Below, piece by piece: positions 1 to 6,712 of a stretch of DNA of 34,699 bases. A model generated the notes under the pieces. It was not told the origin of the DNA, did no database searches, and worked only from the letters and a program-made list of their open reading frames with translations. The position numbers were made by a program, and so were the translations under genes. The stretch's first letter is position 1. Each line of letters starts with the position of its first letter. The stretch lies in assembly GCA_002405915.1 (NCBI GenBank), contig DHMS01000050.1, positions 1 through 34,699 of the forward strand, written 5' to 3'. The DNA is from Christensenella sp. UBA4636. GTDB lineage: Bacteria > Bacillota > Clostridia > Christensenellales > Borkfalkiaceae.

Positions 1-68
1 CAACATTTGACAAAGAACCAAAATAAAAACCTCTGCTTTTTGTATGTTCTTATCAAGTTTTTGCGCCG

Positions 69-81
69 ATAATCGACTTAT
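69..81 (+). repeat. Dispersed 13-bp element, copy A
   Basis: ATAATCGACTTAT, identical to four other copies in the window. It lies about 60 nt past the rubredoxin stop codon, so it would be in the 3' end of the redox operon transcript. The flanks (GCGCCG before, AGCG after) allow a weak extra stem. No T-run follows on the minus strand, so this copy is not an obvious terminator. Confidence 0.75.
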
Positions 82-141
82 AGCGTGACTTTTGTAAAAT
101 AAAAGCCACTACCGAGCTAAGAAGAAAATCACAAAAGGATT

Positions 142-276
142 TTACTCTTCGGGCGAAAATTCATCTTTACCCGCGCCGCAAAGCTCGCAAGTAAAATCTT
201 CGGGGAGATCTTCCCACTTTACGCCTTGTTCGTCTTCGTCGTACACCCAGCCGCAAACGTTGCAAACGTATCTCAT
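142..276 (-). CDS. Rubredoxin (short form)
   Basis: Small cytoplasmic one-electron carrier with a single Fe bound by four cysteines. Two CxxC pairs are visible (C5/C8 in CNVCGWVYD and C30/C33 in CELCGAGKDEF). It has 44 residues against the usual 52-54: the loop after YDEDE goes straight to GVKWEDLP, a deletion like that in the 45-residue Desulfovibrio desulfuricans rubredoxin. The start at 276 is chosen because AAGGAGG lies 8 nt upstream; an upstream in-frame extension to 387 would run back into the rubrerythrin gene and has no ribosome site. The gene follows rubrerythrin by 13 nt and ends the perR-fprA transcription unit. It is therefore the likely electron donor to the flavodiiron protein or rubrerythrin (inference from known clostridial pathways). 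Confidence 0.95.
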   Translation of the reverse strand: MRYVCNVCGWVYDEDEQGVKWEDLPEDFTCELCGAGKDEFSPEE

Positions 277-289
277 TGTCCGCGCCTCC

Positions 290-844
290 TTATTTTCCGA
301 AATATCTGTCCAAAAGACCTTTGAACGCTTTGCCGTGGCGCGCCTCGTCGCGAGCCATTTCGTGAACGGTATCATGTATTGCGTCAAGGTTCAAAGCTTT
401 TGCCTTTTTGGCAAGTTCGAATTTGCCTAAGGTTGCGCCGTTTTCGGCTTCGACTCTCATTTCAAGGTTCTTCTTTGTGGAATCGGTTACGACTTCGCCT
501 AAAAGTTCCGCAAACTTAGCGGCGTGTTCGGCTTCTTCGTAAGCGGCTTTTTCCCAGTAAAGACCTATTTCCGGATAACCTTCGCGGTGAGCTACGCGCG
601 CCATCGCAAGGTACATACCGACTTCCGTGCATTCGCCCTGGAAGTTAGCTCTCAAACCTTCGATGATTTCTTCCGGTGCGTCGACTTTGCCTATGCCGAC
701 AACATGTTCGGCTGCCCAGGTCATACCGTCGTCATCTTTAATCTCGATAAACTTGCTACCCGGAGCATGGCAAACGGGGCATTCTAAGGGGCGGGTTTCG
801 GAGTAAACGATTTCTCCGCATACAGTGCATTTCCATTTTTTCAT
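290..844 (-). CDS. Reverse rubrerythrin (N-terminal rubredoxin domain)
   Basis: Peroxide reductase, 184 aa. Residues 1-35 form a rubredoxin-type Fe(Cys)4 site (C6, C9, C22, C25). Residues about 50-184 form a ferritin-like four-helix diiron domain with the expected Glu/His motifs (EEAEH near the middle, DEARHG near the end). This order, rubredoxin first, is the reverse rubrerythrin type, which in Clostridium acetobutylicum is part of the PerR-controlled oxygen response. The start at 844 has GGAGG 8 nt upstream. A small hairpin (876-897, AACAAGGC against GCCTTTGTT) lies in the leader. I see no Fur-type box directly in front, so expression probably comes from the perR promoter or a weak local one. 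Confidence 0.95.
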   Translation of the reverse strand: MKKWKCTVCGEIVYSETRPLECPVCHAPGSKFIEIKDDDGMTWAAEHVVGIGKVDAPEEIIEGLRANFQGECTEVGMYLAMARVAHREGYPEIGLYWEKAAYEEAEHAAKFAELLGEVVTDSTKKNLEMRVEAENGATLGKFELAKKAKALNLDAIHDTVHEMARDEARHGKAFKGLLDRYFGK

Positions 845-915
845 AATTGTGTCCTCCATATATAAAACATATTTTAACAAGGCTTTTTGCCTTTGTTTTC
901 AATAAAAAAGTGTAG

Positions 916-928
916 ATAATCGACTTAT
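916..928 (+). repeat. Dispersed 13-bp element, copy B
   Basis: ATAATCGACTTAT between the DUF4037 gene (stop at 940) and the rubrerythrin gene. Its flanks resemble copy D closely: TGTAGATAATCGACTTATAG here, the same with one inserted A there. With copy C in the opposite orientation it brackets the TPR/DUF4037 pair. Confidence 0.75.
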
Positions 929-939
929 AGACGGGCTTT

Positions 940-1860
940 TTAAAGCATAACGGGCATGTTGCGCAGCGTTACGTTTTTTATAAAGCCATTCACGTCGGAC
1001 GAAAAATCAACGAGATAATTACGCTTTCTTTCGCTTAGTCCGTCGTCTTTTATAAGCGATATTATTTCCTTTGCCGCTGCTTCGACAAGCAAAGAGATAT
1101 TTTCGTTTGTTATGGGTAAAACCGATATTTCGGTTAATATTTTTGCTATCTTTTCGCCGCCGAACGGGAGTTTTGAAAGCCCTTTAAAAAGCCATTTATA
1201 ATACGGCGGGTAGCTGCGGTTGATAAGGAATACGGCTTTTGCGGCATTCTCGGTAAAGACGGAACGAGCAAGGTTCGCCGCCGCCATTTCTCCGCGCGAA
1301 AGGCACCTTTCAAGGTTATACTGTCCGCCCTGTCCCGCGTAAAAGAGCGCGGAAGCAAGTTTTTTGAGCCTTATATCCTCGGGATAACCGCGTTTTATTT
1401 TTTCGCGAATTTCGGTGAATTTACCTAAGTTATCGCAAAAAACTTTGCCGTTTGTCGCTTCCGCAAGGTAGCCGTCCGGGATAGAAAGCCATTCGCCGTA
1501 AGTGGTCGGCGCGCCGCCGACACCCGTATAAAAAGAGTAAAAATCGCTTATCCTTTTAACGCCGCGTTCGCCCTCGCCGTAGCGGCTTCTTTTCGTATTT
1601 ACGCCTTGCTCTTTTAAGAGTTTTGCGTAAGCCCTTTCGAGCTTGAAGCCGTAGAGTTTTTCGTCATCGTCGGTCAAAAAGATATCGAAGCCGAGCGAAT
1701 AATCGTGGTCGGCGGACAGTTCGTCGTCATAAGAAAAGCACTCCGAGCCATGCCCTACAAGCCCGACCGCAACGCGCGGATATAATTCGGGAAACCCCTC
1801 TATAAGCAGGTTTTCGCCGTATTTTTTGTAAAACTCTTCGCATTTTTCAAGCAAACTCAT
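940..1860 (-). CDS. DUF4037-type nucleotidyltransferase-fold protein
   Basis: 306 aa. Residues 33-60 read GLVGHGSECFSYDDELS followed by ADHDYSLGFD, the GS...DxD-like signature of the DUF4037 family, which is related to nucleotidyltransferases (G38-S39, acidic D51 and D53). The rest is helical, as in that family. Substrate unknown; I infer nucleotide transfer from the fold only. Its ATG overlaps the TGA of the TPR gene by four bases (ATGA), so the two are translationally coupled and probably work together. The pair sits inside an oxygen-defence operon and is flanked by inverted copies of the 13-bp element. Confidence 0.8.
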   Translation of the reverse strand: MSLLEKCEEFYKKYGENLLIEGFPELYPRVAVGLVGHGSECFSYDDELSADHDYSLGFDIFLTDDDEKLYGFKLERAYAKLLKEQGVNTKRSRYGEGERGVKRISDFYSFYTGVGGAPTTYGEWLSIPDGYLAEATNGKVFCDNLGKFTEIREKIKRGYPEDIRLKKLASALFYAGQGGQYNLERCLSRGEMAAANLARSVFTENAAKAVFLINRSYPPYYKWLFKGLSKLPFGGEKIAKILTEISVLPITNENISLLVEAAAKEIISLIKDDGLSERKRNYLVDFSSDVNGFIKNVTLRNMPVML

Positions 1861-2645
1861 TGCCTTTTACCGTAAATTTCGTTTGCAACCGCCGCGATAG
1901 CTTCCGCTTCGTCAAAGCGGTGAAAATATTTGAGCGACGGGGCGCACTTTGAAAGAATAAACGCGTAGTTTGCGTCGTGCGGTTGGCGCGGAGAATTGAT
2001 ATAATCCCAAGCCTCGTCCAAAAGTTTTTCGACTTCTTTTTGCGAAGTATCGTCGCGGTCGTAATAAAGGTGCGCGAGATTGATGAGCGAAACGGCGATT
2101 TCGCCGTCGTGCGTGCCGTCCTCTTTTAAAATTTCGATGGCTTTTTTCATAAGATTTTCGGCTTCGTCAAACCTATGAAGCTCGGAAAGCGCGGAACCGC
2201 AGTTATTCAAAAGCGCGGCGTACTCAAAGCTTTTTTCTAAGCCTCTTTGCTCGTAAATGGCTTTTGCCTTTTCGTATAAGCTAAGTCCGTCGGCGGCTTT
2301 GCCGAAAGCCTTCAAAGTAGTTGCGGCGTTAACGAAAATCGTTGCGCCCGAGACGAGATTGCCTTGTTCCGTTTCTTCAACGAGGCTGACCGCGTTTTCA
2401 ACAGCTTGCAAACCTTTGTCTTTATCGTTAGTTCGCCGATAAAGCCCTAATTGTTCGTTAACCACGGACAAAAGTCCTCTTTTGTCGCCGAGATTTTGAG
2501 CTTCGCGCGCCCAATATTCGACGCATTCCACGGCGGACGATAAGTCGTCGGTTAAAAAACATTCGTCTAATTTTTTAATGAACCGCACCACGTTTATCTG
2601 CCCGACAGGCTCCTTAACACAGCTCGAACAACCTTTATGTTCCAT
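1857..2645 (-). CDS. Tetratricopeptide-repeat protein
   Basis: 262 aa, no signal peptide, so cytoplasmic. Repeated 34-residue helix pairs with TPR spacing are visible (for example LLNNCGSALSELHRFDEAEN followed by LMKKAIEIL, then SLINLAHLYYDRDD). The N-terminus has GCSSCVKE, two cysteines separated by two serines, which could be redox-active or metal-binding given the neighbours (inference). It is coupled to the DUF4037 gene by a 4-base overlap and begins 21 nt after the fprA stop. It is probably a scaffold or partner for the DUF4037 protein. Confidence 0.8.
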   Translation of the reverse strand: MEHKGCSSCVKEPVGQINVVRFIKKLDECFLTDDLSSAVECVEYWAREAQNLGDKRGLLSVVNEQLGLYRRTNDKDKGLQAVENAVSLVEETEQGNLVSGATIFVNAATTLKAFGKAADGLSLYEKAKAIYEQRGLEKSFEYAALLNNCGSALSELHRFDEAENLMKKAIEILKEDGTHDGEIAVSLINLAHLYYDRDDTSQKEVEKLLDEAWDYINSPRQPHDANYAFILSKCAPSLKYFHRFDEAEAIAAVANEIYGKRQ

Positions 2646-2657
2646 AAAAGCCCCTAT

Positions 2658-2670
2658 ATAAGTCGATTAT
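2658..2670 (-). repeat. Dispersed 13-bp element, copy C (overlaps fprA stop codon)
   Basis: The plus strand reads ATAAGTCGATTAT, so the element is inverted relative to copies A and B. The TAA stop of fprA (2667-2669) lies inside the element, so it supplies the last codons of the gene. Confidence 0.75.
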
Positions 2671-3845
2671 CGGCTTATTTTTTCTTTAAGCTCGTTTGCG
2701 AGCGCGCTTAATGCAAGCTTGTTTTCTTCTGTTAAAGCCGAGCGGATAGTGACGGAATTATCGCAAGTTAATATCTCTTTTGAGTTTTCCAAAAGCCCCG
2801 TCATAACGCGTTTTGCCATCGGCGCCCACGAGCCGTTCTCGATAAACGCGACGGTGCGTTTCTTAAAGTTGCGTTCGGTAATTCTCTCGATAAAATCGCG
2901 CATGAAAGGGAATATATCGCCGTTGTACGTCGTAGTCGCAAACACCGTGGCAGAATACTTGAAGGCTTCCGCAACCGCAACCGACATATCGGAACGAGCC
3001 AAATCCCGCAAAACGGCTTTTATGCCGAGCGCGTCGAGTTCACCCTTCAAAATTTCCGCGGCTTGCTTCGTATGCCCGTAAACGGAAGTATAAGCAATCA
3101 AAACGCCGTTTTCTTCGGCTTCGTAACTCGACCATATATTATAAAGATTGAGATAGTAGCCTAAATTTTCTTTTAGAACGGGACCATGCAACGGGCATAT
3201 CGTATGAATATCGAGCGCGGCGGCTTTTTTGAGAACGTTCTGTACCTGCACGCCGAATTTGCCGACTATACCTATATAATAACGCCTGCCCTCTTCCTTC
3301 CAGTCGTCAAGGTCGATATCATCGCCCTCCACCGCGCCGAACTTGCCGAAAGCGTCCGCCGAAAACAAAATTTTGTCCTCTTCGTCATAACAGAACATAA
3401 CTTCAGGCCAATGCACCATCGGCGCGTTTATGAATCTGAGAGTGCGTGCGCCGAGCGAAAGCGTTTCGCCGTCTTTGAGCGAAAGCTTGTTTTTTATAGG
3501 CATATCGCCGAAAAATCCGCTTATCATCGTGAAAGTTTTATCGTTTCCGACAACGGTAACTTCGGGGTATTCCTTTAAAAACAAACCTATATTTGCCGAA
3601 TGGTCGGGTTCCATATGCAAAACGACGAGGTAATCGGGCTTTCTCCCGTTCAAAACCTCTTTGACGTTTTCAAGCCATTTTTCGCCGAAACCCTTCTCCA
3701 CCGTATCCATAACGGCGATTTTTTCGTCAACGATGACGTAAGAATTATAGCTCATTCCGTTTTTAACGACGTACTGCCCTTCGAACAAATCGACGTTTTT
3801 ATCGTTCACGCCGACGCAGTAAATTTTTTCTGTTACTTTCTTCAT
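2667..3845 (-). CDS. fprA: Flavodiiron protein (FprA-type O2/NO reductase)
   Basis: 392 aa cytoplasmic enzyme reducing O2 to water (or NO to N2O) with electrons from rubredoxin. The N-terminal beta-lactamase-like diiron domain (about 1-250) shows all ligands: H77-x-E79-x-D81-H82 (HMEPDH), then His in MVHWPEV, Asp in SADAFG and His in PLHGP. The C-terminal flavodoxin domain (about 255-392) starts at VLIAYTSVYGHTKQAAE, the FMN phosphate loop. There is no extra C-terminal rubredoxin or flavin-reductase domain, so it needs an external donor such as the rubredoxin at 142-276. It follows perR by 17 nt. Its stop codon lies inside dispersed-element copy C. Confidence 0.95.
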   Translation of the reverse strand: MKKVTEKIYCVGVNDKNVDLFEGQYVVKNGMSYNSYVIVDEKIAVMDTVEKGFGEKWLENVKEVLNGRKPDYLVVLHMEPDHSANIGLFLKEYPEVTVVGNDKTFTMISGFFGDMPIKNKLSLKDGETLSLGARTLRFINAPMVHWPEVMFCYDEEDKILFSADAFGKFGAVEGDDIDLDDWKEEGRRYYIGIVGKFGVQVQNVLKKAAALDIHTICPLHGPVLKENLGYYLNLYNIWSSYEAEENGVLIAYTSVYGHTKQAAEILKGELDALGIKAVLRDLARSDMSVAVAEAFKYSATVFATTTYNGDIFPFMRDFIERITERNFKKRTVAFIENGSWAPMAKRVMTGLLENSKEILTCDNSVTIRSALTEENKLALSALANELKEKISR

Positions 3846-3862
3846 TTTTAAGCCTCTATATT

Positions 3863-4237
3863 TTAGTTTTTGTCAAGATTATTTTTGCAATCGTCGCACA
3901 AGCCGTAAAAAGTCACGGAAGCGTTTTCGACGTTTAGATTTTCTGGGAATTTCAGTCCGCCCGCCGACGGAATATCAATAATTTTGCCACACTTTTTACA
4001 AACGAAATGGTCGTGTAGGGCGGGGTTCGTGTCGTAGCGCGTCGGTTGGTCGGCAAAAAACAATCTCACGAACTTTCCCTCTTCCGACAAAACGGAAAGG
4101 TTCCGAAAAACCGTCGCACGCCCCACACCCCTGTTCTCCTCTTTGACCTTGGCGTAAACTTCTTCCGCGGTCGGGTGGTAAAGGGCTTTCGCCGCATTAT
4201 ATATTAAGTTGCGCTGTCCCGTTTCGCGCCGCCGCAT
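3863..4237 (-). CDS. perR: Fur-family regulator, PerR-like
   Basis: 124 aa. Winged-helix DNA-binding domain to about residue 62 (HPTAEEVYAKV; ATVFRNLSVLSEEG as recognition region). The structural zinc site has four cysteines (C80-KK-C83 and CDDC near the end). The regulatory metal site is consistent with PerR: H21 in HPTA (equivalent to B. subtilis PerR H37), D69 in RYD, and H75/H77 in LHDHFV. The N-terminal helix is shorter than in B. subtilis PerR. First gene of the unit containing fprA, rubrerythrin and rubredoxin, which is the expected PerR regulon. A Fur-box-like palindrome overlaps its own promoter, suggesting autoregulation. Fur or Zur cannot be excluded by sequence alone, but context favours PerR. 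Confidence 0.88.
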   Translation of the reverse strand: MRRRETGQRNLIYNAAKALYHPTAEEVYAKVKEENRGVGRATVFRNLSVLSEEGKFVRLFFADQPTRYDTNPALHDHFVCKKCGKIIDIPSAGGLKFPENLNVENASVTFYGLCDDCKNNLDKN

Positions 4238-4250
4238 AAAAACTCCTTAA

Positions 4251-4265
4251 TGATATCGAATATCA
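4251..4265 (-). promoter_or_regulatory. Fur/PerR-type operator at perR
   Basis: TGATATCGAATATCA, a 15-bp inverted repeat with the 7-1-7 spacing of the Fur box (TGATAATNATTATCA). Outside one unpaired base the symmetry continues with TTA/TAA. It lies between the -10 and the AAGGAG of perR, over the expected transcription start, so bound repressor would block initiation. Confidence 0.65.
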
Positions 4266-4270
4266 ATAAG

Positions 4271-4298
4271 ATTATATCATATTTTAAAAATTTGTCAA
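4271..4298 (-). promoter_or_regulatory. Sigma-A promoter of the perR-fprA-rbr unit
   Basis: On the minus strand, TTGACA (4298-4293), 16-bp spacer, TATAAT (4276-4271). Consensus hexamers; the Fur-type operator begins 5 bp downstream. Confidence 0.8.
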
Positions 4299-4377
4299 TA
4301 GTTTTTCGATAAATTTTTCAAAAAATTTTTGTAATATTTTTCCTATGCCCGAAAATATTGTAAAAACAACTTATCGG

Positions 4378-4406
4378 TTGACTTTAAAAAATTATTATGA
4401 TATTAT
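4378..4406 (+). promoter_or_regulatory. Promoter of the structured RNA / membrane-protein transcript
   Basis: TTGACT (4378-4383), 17-bp spacer, TATTAT (4401-4406). The predicted start, about 4412, coincides with the first paired base of the long closing stem of the RNA. Confidence 0.7.
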
Positions 4407-4410
4407 AGTC

Positions 4411-4554
4411 GTACCACCTTAAACAGAATAGAACACGGACTAAAACGGGAGTATTATTCGCCCGTAATTTTTGCCATAATATTTTATGGCAGATTTATAC
4501 ATGTTCGCTTTTGATAAAACATGGCAAAACCGTGTTCTGTTTAAGTGTGGTAAC
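4411..4554 (+). ncRNA. Structured leader RNA (candidate riboswitch-like element)
   Basis: The ends pair in a 22-bp closing stem: TACCAC 4412-4417 with GTGGTA 4547-4552; CTTAAACAGAA 4418-4428 with TTCTGTTTAAG 4535-4545; a 5-nt bulge TAGAA (4429-4433); CACGG 4434-4438 with CCGTG 4530-4534. Inside are three hairpins: ACGGG/CCCGT (4445-4465), a perfect 8-bp TGCCATAA/TTATGGCA (4472-4491) and CATGTT/AACATG (4500-4523). No ORF with a ribosome site is visible. A terminator with an alternative pairing follows. I do not recognise the class. A small transposon-like element with terminal inverted repeats is the main alternative. Confidence 0.6.
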
Positions 4555-4595
4555 TTGGCGATGGTATTTCTCTGTAAGCGTCTTACCCTCGCCGG
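4555..4595 (+). promoter_or_regulatory. Candidate antiterminator hairpin
   Basis: GGCGATGGTA (4557-4566) can pair with TACCCTCGCC (4584-4593) with one mismatch, extended by two G-U pairs. This would use the 5' arm and loop of the terminator at 4576-4611, so the two folds are mutually exclusive. In addition GGTAA at 4549-4553, in the 3' arm of the closing stem, can pair with TTACC at 4583-4587. Confidence 0.5.
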
Positions 4596-4611
4596 TAACG
4601 ACGCTTTTTTT
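4576..4611 (+). terminator. Intrinsic terminator after the structured RNA
   Basis: AAGCGTC plus TTACC (4576-4587) pair with GGTAA, one bulged C, then GACGCTT (4594-4606), followed by a run of seven T (4605-4611). It lies 85 nt before the ATG of the 601-aa gene, so it can act as an attenuator or as the end of a free small RNA. Confidence 0.75.
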
Positions 4612-4695
4612 GCGTTCTTAAATTCTCTTTCCGCCCGCTTTGGCTTGGCGGCACTGCGGCGATTATATAAAAATACTATTTTTTGAGGAGTTTTT

Positions 4696-6501
4696 ATGAA
4701 ACACACACAACAGAAACCAAAGGTAAAAGGGAAAAAGACGGCGTTTATTTTAGGTTTGCCGTTTACCTTACTTGCAATTGCCGGAGGCATAGCACTCGTT
4801 ATCAACGGTATATACAGTTTTGCTGTTAGCACCTCCTACCATAGCGAAAGCACCGCTATGCTTGTCGGTGGTATTTGCATGGTAGTACTCGGCATTTTGC
4901 ATTTTCGCTCCGGCGTTCTTATGACGATATGCGGGATTGTTATTTCAATAGGAATGACTGTCGGTCTTGTCTTTGTTCTCGCCGAGTATATAGCAGACGG
5001 AAGATTTATAGTTGACGGCAAACTTGACGGTAATGCGATTGCCGGTTTTGGAACTTTTGCAGCGTGCATTGCTATAGGAATACTCGAACTAATCGGCGGG
5101 ATAATTTCTATCCGCACGGTAAAGAGATTAAGGAAAATTTCTCCGTGGATAAAAAAACACAAAAAGCCGATTGATTTTTTGAAAGACGGGCTTACGACGA
5201 GCGACGCTATAATCGAAGCCGATTTTTCCAAGGCGTTTTACGACAAAAATAATCTTAACGTTTTCAAGGCGGTGTTCCCCGACGCGACAGTTTTGTACCG
5301 CCAGCAAGCGGTTTTGCGCGTTGAAAACAGATTATTTGTTGCCGGCAACGATTTGAGCGGAAACGCCGACCCCGAACTTACGTTCTTTTTCGAAGTAGTT
5401 ACGGAAAACGGCGGCGAAAAGCTTGTTCCCGTATTCAGCGGCACGGAAGAACATTCGCTTTTGACCAACAAATATTATAAGCTTATAGGTTACGTCGCAC
5501 CCGATACGGCGCAAAGCGGCGCAAGTTTAAGCGCGACAAGCGGCGGCGCGGCAAGTACAAGCGGAAACGCGTATGCGGGCGGCGTTTCTTTTACGCGTGA
5601 CAGACTGCCCGAAAAAGCCAAAAAAGTTATTATGATAATAATATTCGCGCTATACGGCATTACGCTTATTTTAGGCATTTTGACGGCTACGACGGGCATA
5701 CTTGACGGCGCGCTCTCCTCGACTGTTAAGGGCGCGACGGAAGAAGTCGGCAGAGCGTACGGCATAATTATGGGCTTAGTCTGGGTTACGGCGTTGCCAT
5801 CCGTCGGCTACTATATTGCGTTCGTTGCCCCGATAAAATTAAGCAAGCGCGCAAAATTCTTTATCGCGGCGGGCGCGGCGGTACTGAGCGCAATTCTCGA
5901 TATAGTTTTCTTTATCGTGACTAAAAATTATCGCACGCTACTCGATTCCAACGACAAATGGTTTTTGCCGTTTACGGTCGTTGCGGGAAGCGTTTGCTCG
6001 TTCATATGCTACCTCTTAACGGCTTTACGCACCGATTCTTTAAGACTAAAAGAAATCGGCGGTACAAAACTGAAAGACGCGAACGGACTATTCGAAGTTA
6101 TCCGCGCGACGGTCGTCGGAATATTCAATTTTTTACTGAAAGTCGCCGCGGTTATTCTTTCGTTTAAAGACGCTTACACCACCGTTTACGCGCTTATAGC
6201 CGCACTTTTGTTCACTTTGCTCCTGCCGTTCACAACGTTTATCGTGTCGTTTATAATCGTCGCGCTCGCGCTCTGCACGCTCGTTCTTCTCTTTTCGGGC
6301 TTCGTTAAATTTTCTTACGAAAGCCCCGCTTACGGCTACGATTCGACGGGCAGAAGAATGTATTCCGTATACGAAAACGGCTCCGAAAGAATTTTAACTT
6401 ACAACTCTTACGACGCGTACCGTTCGCGCGACGTTTACGTTGACGATATCGGCAATTACTGGTACACGACCGACAACGGCGAAAGCTTTTTTAAGGACTA
6501 A
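4696..6501 (+). CDS. Polytopic membrane protein of unknown function
   Basis: 601 aa, family not recognised. The N-terminal block has about four membrane spans (roughly 16-40, 55-75, 77-98, 113-135). A soluble segment of about 150 residues follows (150-290), with a Ser/Gly/Ala-rich linker (SGASLSATSGGAAS). A second hydrophobic block (about 308-540) has around six spans. The C-terminal tail is rich in Tyr, Ser and Asp (YENGSERILTYNSYDAYRS). The start at 4696 has GAGGAG upstream. Expression probably depends on the leader RNA and attenuator at 4411-4611, which would fit a transporter or a sensor of a small molecule or ion, but no residue identifies a substrate. Confidence 0.8.
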   Translation: MKHTQQKPKVKGKKTAFILGLPFTLLAIAGGIALVINGIYSFAVSTSYHSESTAMLVGGICMVVLGILHFRSGVLMTICGIVISIGMTVGLVFVLAEYIADGRFIVDGKLDGNAIAGFGTFAACIAIGILELIGGIISIRTVKRLRKISPWIKKHKKPIDFLKDGLTTSDAIIEADFSKAFYDKNNLNVFKAVFPDATVLYRQQAVLRVENRLFVAGNDLSGNADPELTFFFEVVTENGGEKLVPVFSGTEEHSLLTNKYYKLIGYVAPDTAQSGASLSATSGGAASTSGNAYAGGVSFTRDRLPEKAKKVIMIIIFALYGITLILGILTATTGILDGALSSTVKGATEEVGRAYGIIMGLVWVTALPSVGYYIAFVAPIKLSKRAKFFIAAGAAVLSAILDIVFFIVTKNYRTLLDSNDKWFLPFTVVAGSVCSFICYLLTALRTDSLRLKEIGGTKLKDANGLFEVIRATVVGIFNFLLKVAAVILSFKDAYTTVYALIAALLFTLLLPFTTFIVSFIIVALALCTLVLLFSGFVKFSYESPAYGYDSTGRRMYSVYENGSERILTYNSYDAYRSRDVYVDDIGNYWYTTDNGESFFKD

Positions 6502-6510
6502 AAAATAACG

Positions 6511-6625
6511 CAATCGGCAAGATTTCGGGATTTCATTCGGCACAATTTCGGCTTTTCAATCGGCAAGATTTTGAGATTTCAATCGGCATGATTTTAAAAA
6601 TCCATTCGGCATGATTTTAGGAATT
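6511..6625 (+). repeat. Five tandem 23-bp direct repeats
   Basis: Units begin at 6511, 6534, 6557, 6580 and 6603, an exact 23-bp period. Each starts CAATCGGCA or CATTCGGCA and continues as A/T-GATTTT-like sequence (the second unit has CAATTTC). They lie in the 3' untranslated region of the membrane-protein gene, before its terminator. 23 is not a multiple of three and no ORF spans them, so they are not a peptide repeat. There are no spacers, so this is not a CRISPR array. Confidence 0.85.
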
Positions 6626-6646
6626 GTGCTTTTTAAAGCAAAAAAT

Positions 6647-6687
6647 AAAACCTTTCGTTAGGCTAAAAAAGTCTTTCGAAAGGTTTT
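6647..6687. terminator. Bidirectional terminator between convergent genes
   Basis: AAAACCTTTCG (6647-6657) pairs with CGAAAGGTTTT (6677-6687), with T-rich sequence on both sides. It separates the membrane-protein gene from the convergent aldolase gene. Confidence 0.75.
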
Positions 6688-6712
6688 TCTCTTAAATTCA
6701 ATAAAACAAAAT

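Noticed and set aside
277..387. Longer rubredoxin with a 37-residue N-terminal extension
   Set aside because: The extension overlaps the rubrerythrin gene, resembles no rubredoxin and lacks a ribosome site; AAGGAGG fits the start at 276.
69..928. Integron attC sites or dif-like sites
   Set aside because: No integrase gene, no RYYYAAC-type ends, and five copies in 35 kb are too many for a dif site.
4411..4611. 6S RNA, tmRNA or T-box leader
   Set aside because: There is no single long rod with a central bubble (6S), no tRNA-like ends or tag frame (tmRNA), and the T-box core AGGGTGGTACC is only loosely echoed by AGTGTGGTAAC, inside the closing stem, with no aminoacyl-tRNA synthetase or amino-acid gene downstream.
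6511..6625. CRISPR array
   Set aside because: The 23-bp units are directly contiguous without spacers, are too divergent from each other, and no cas genes are present.
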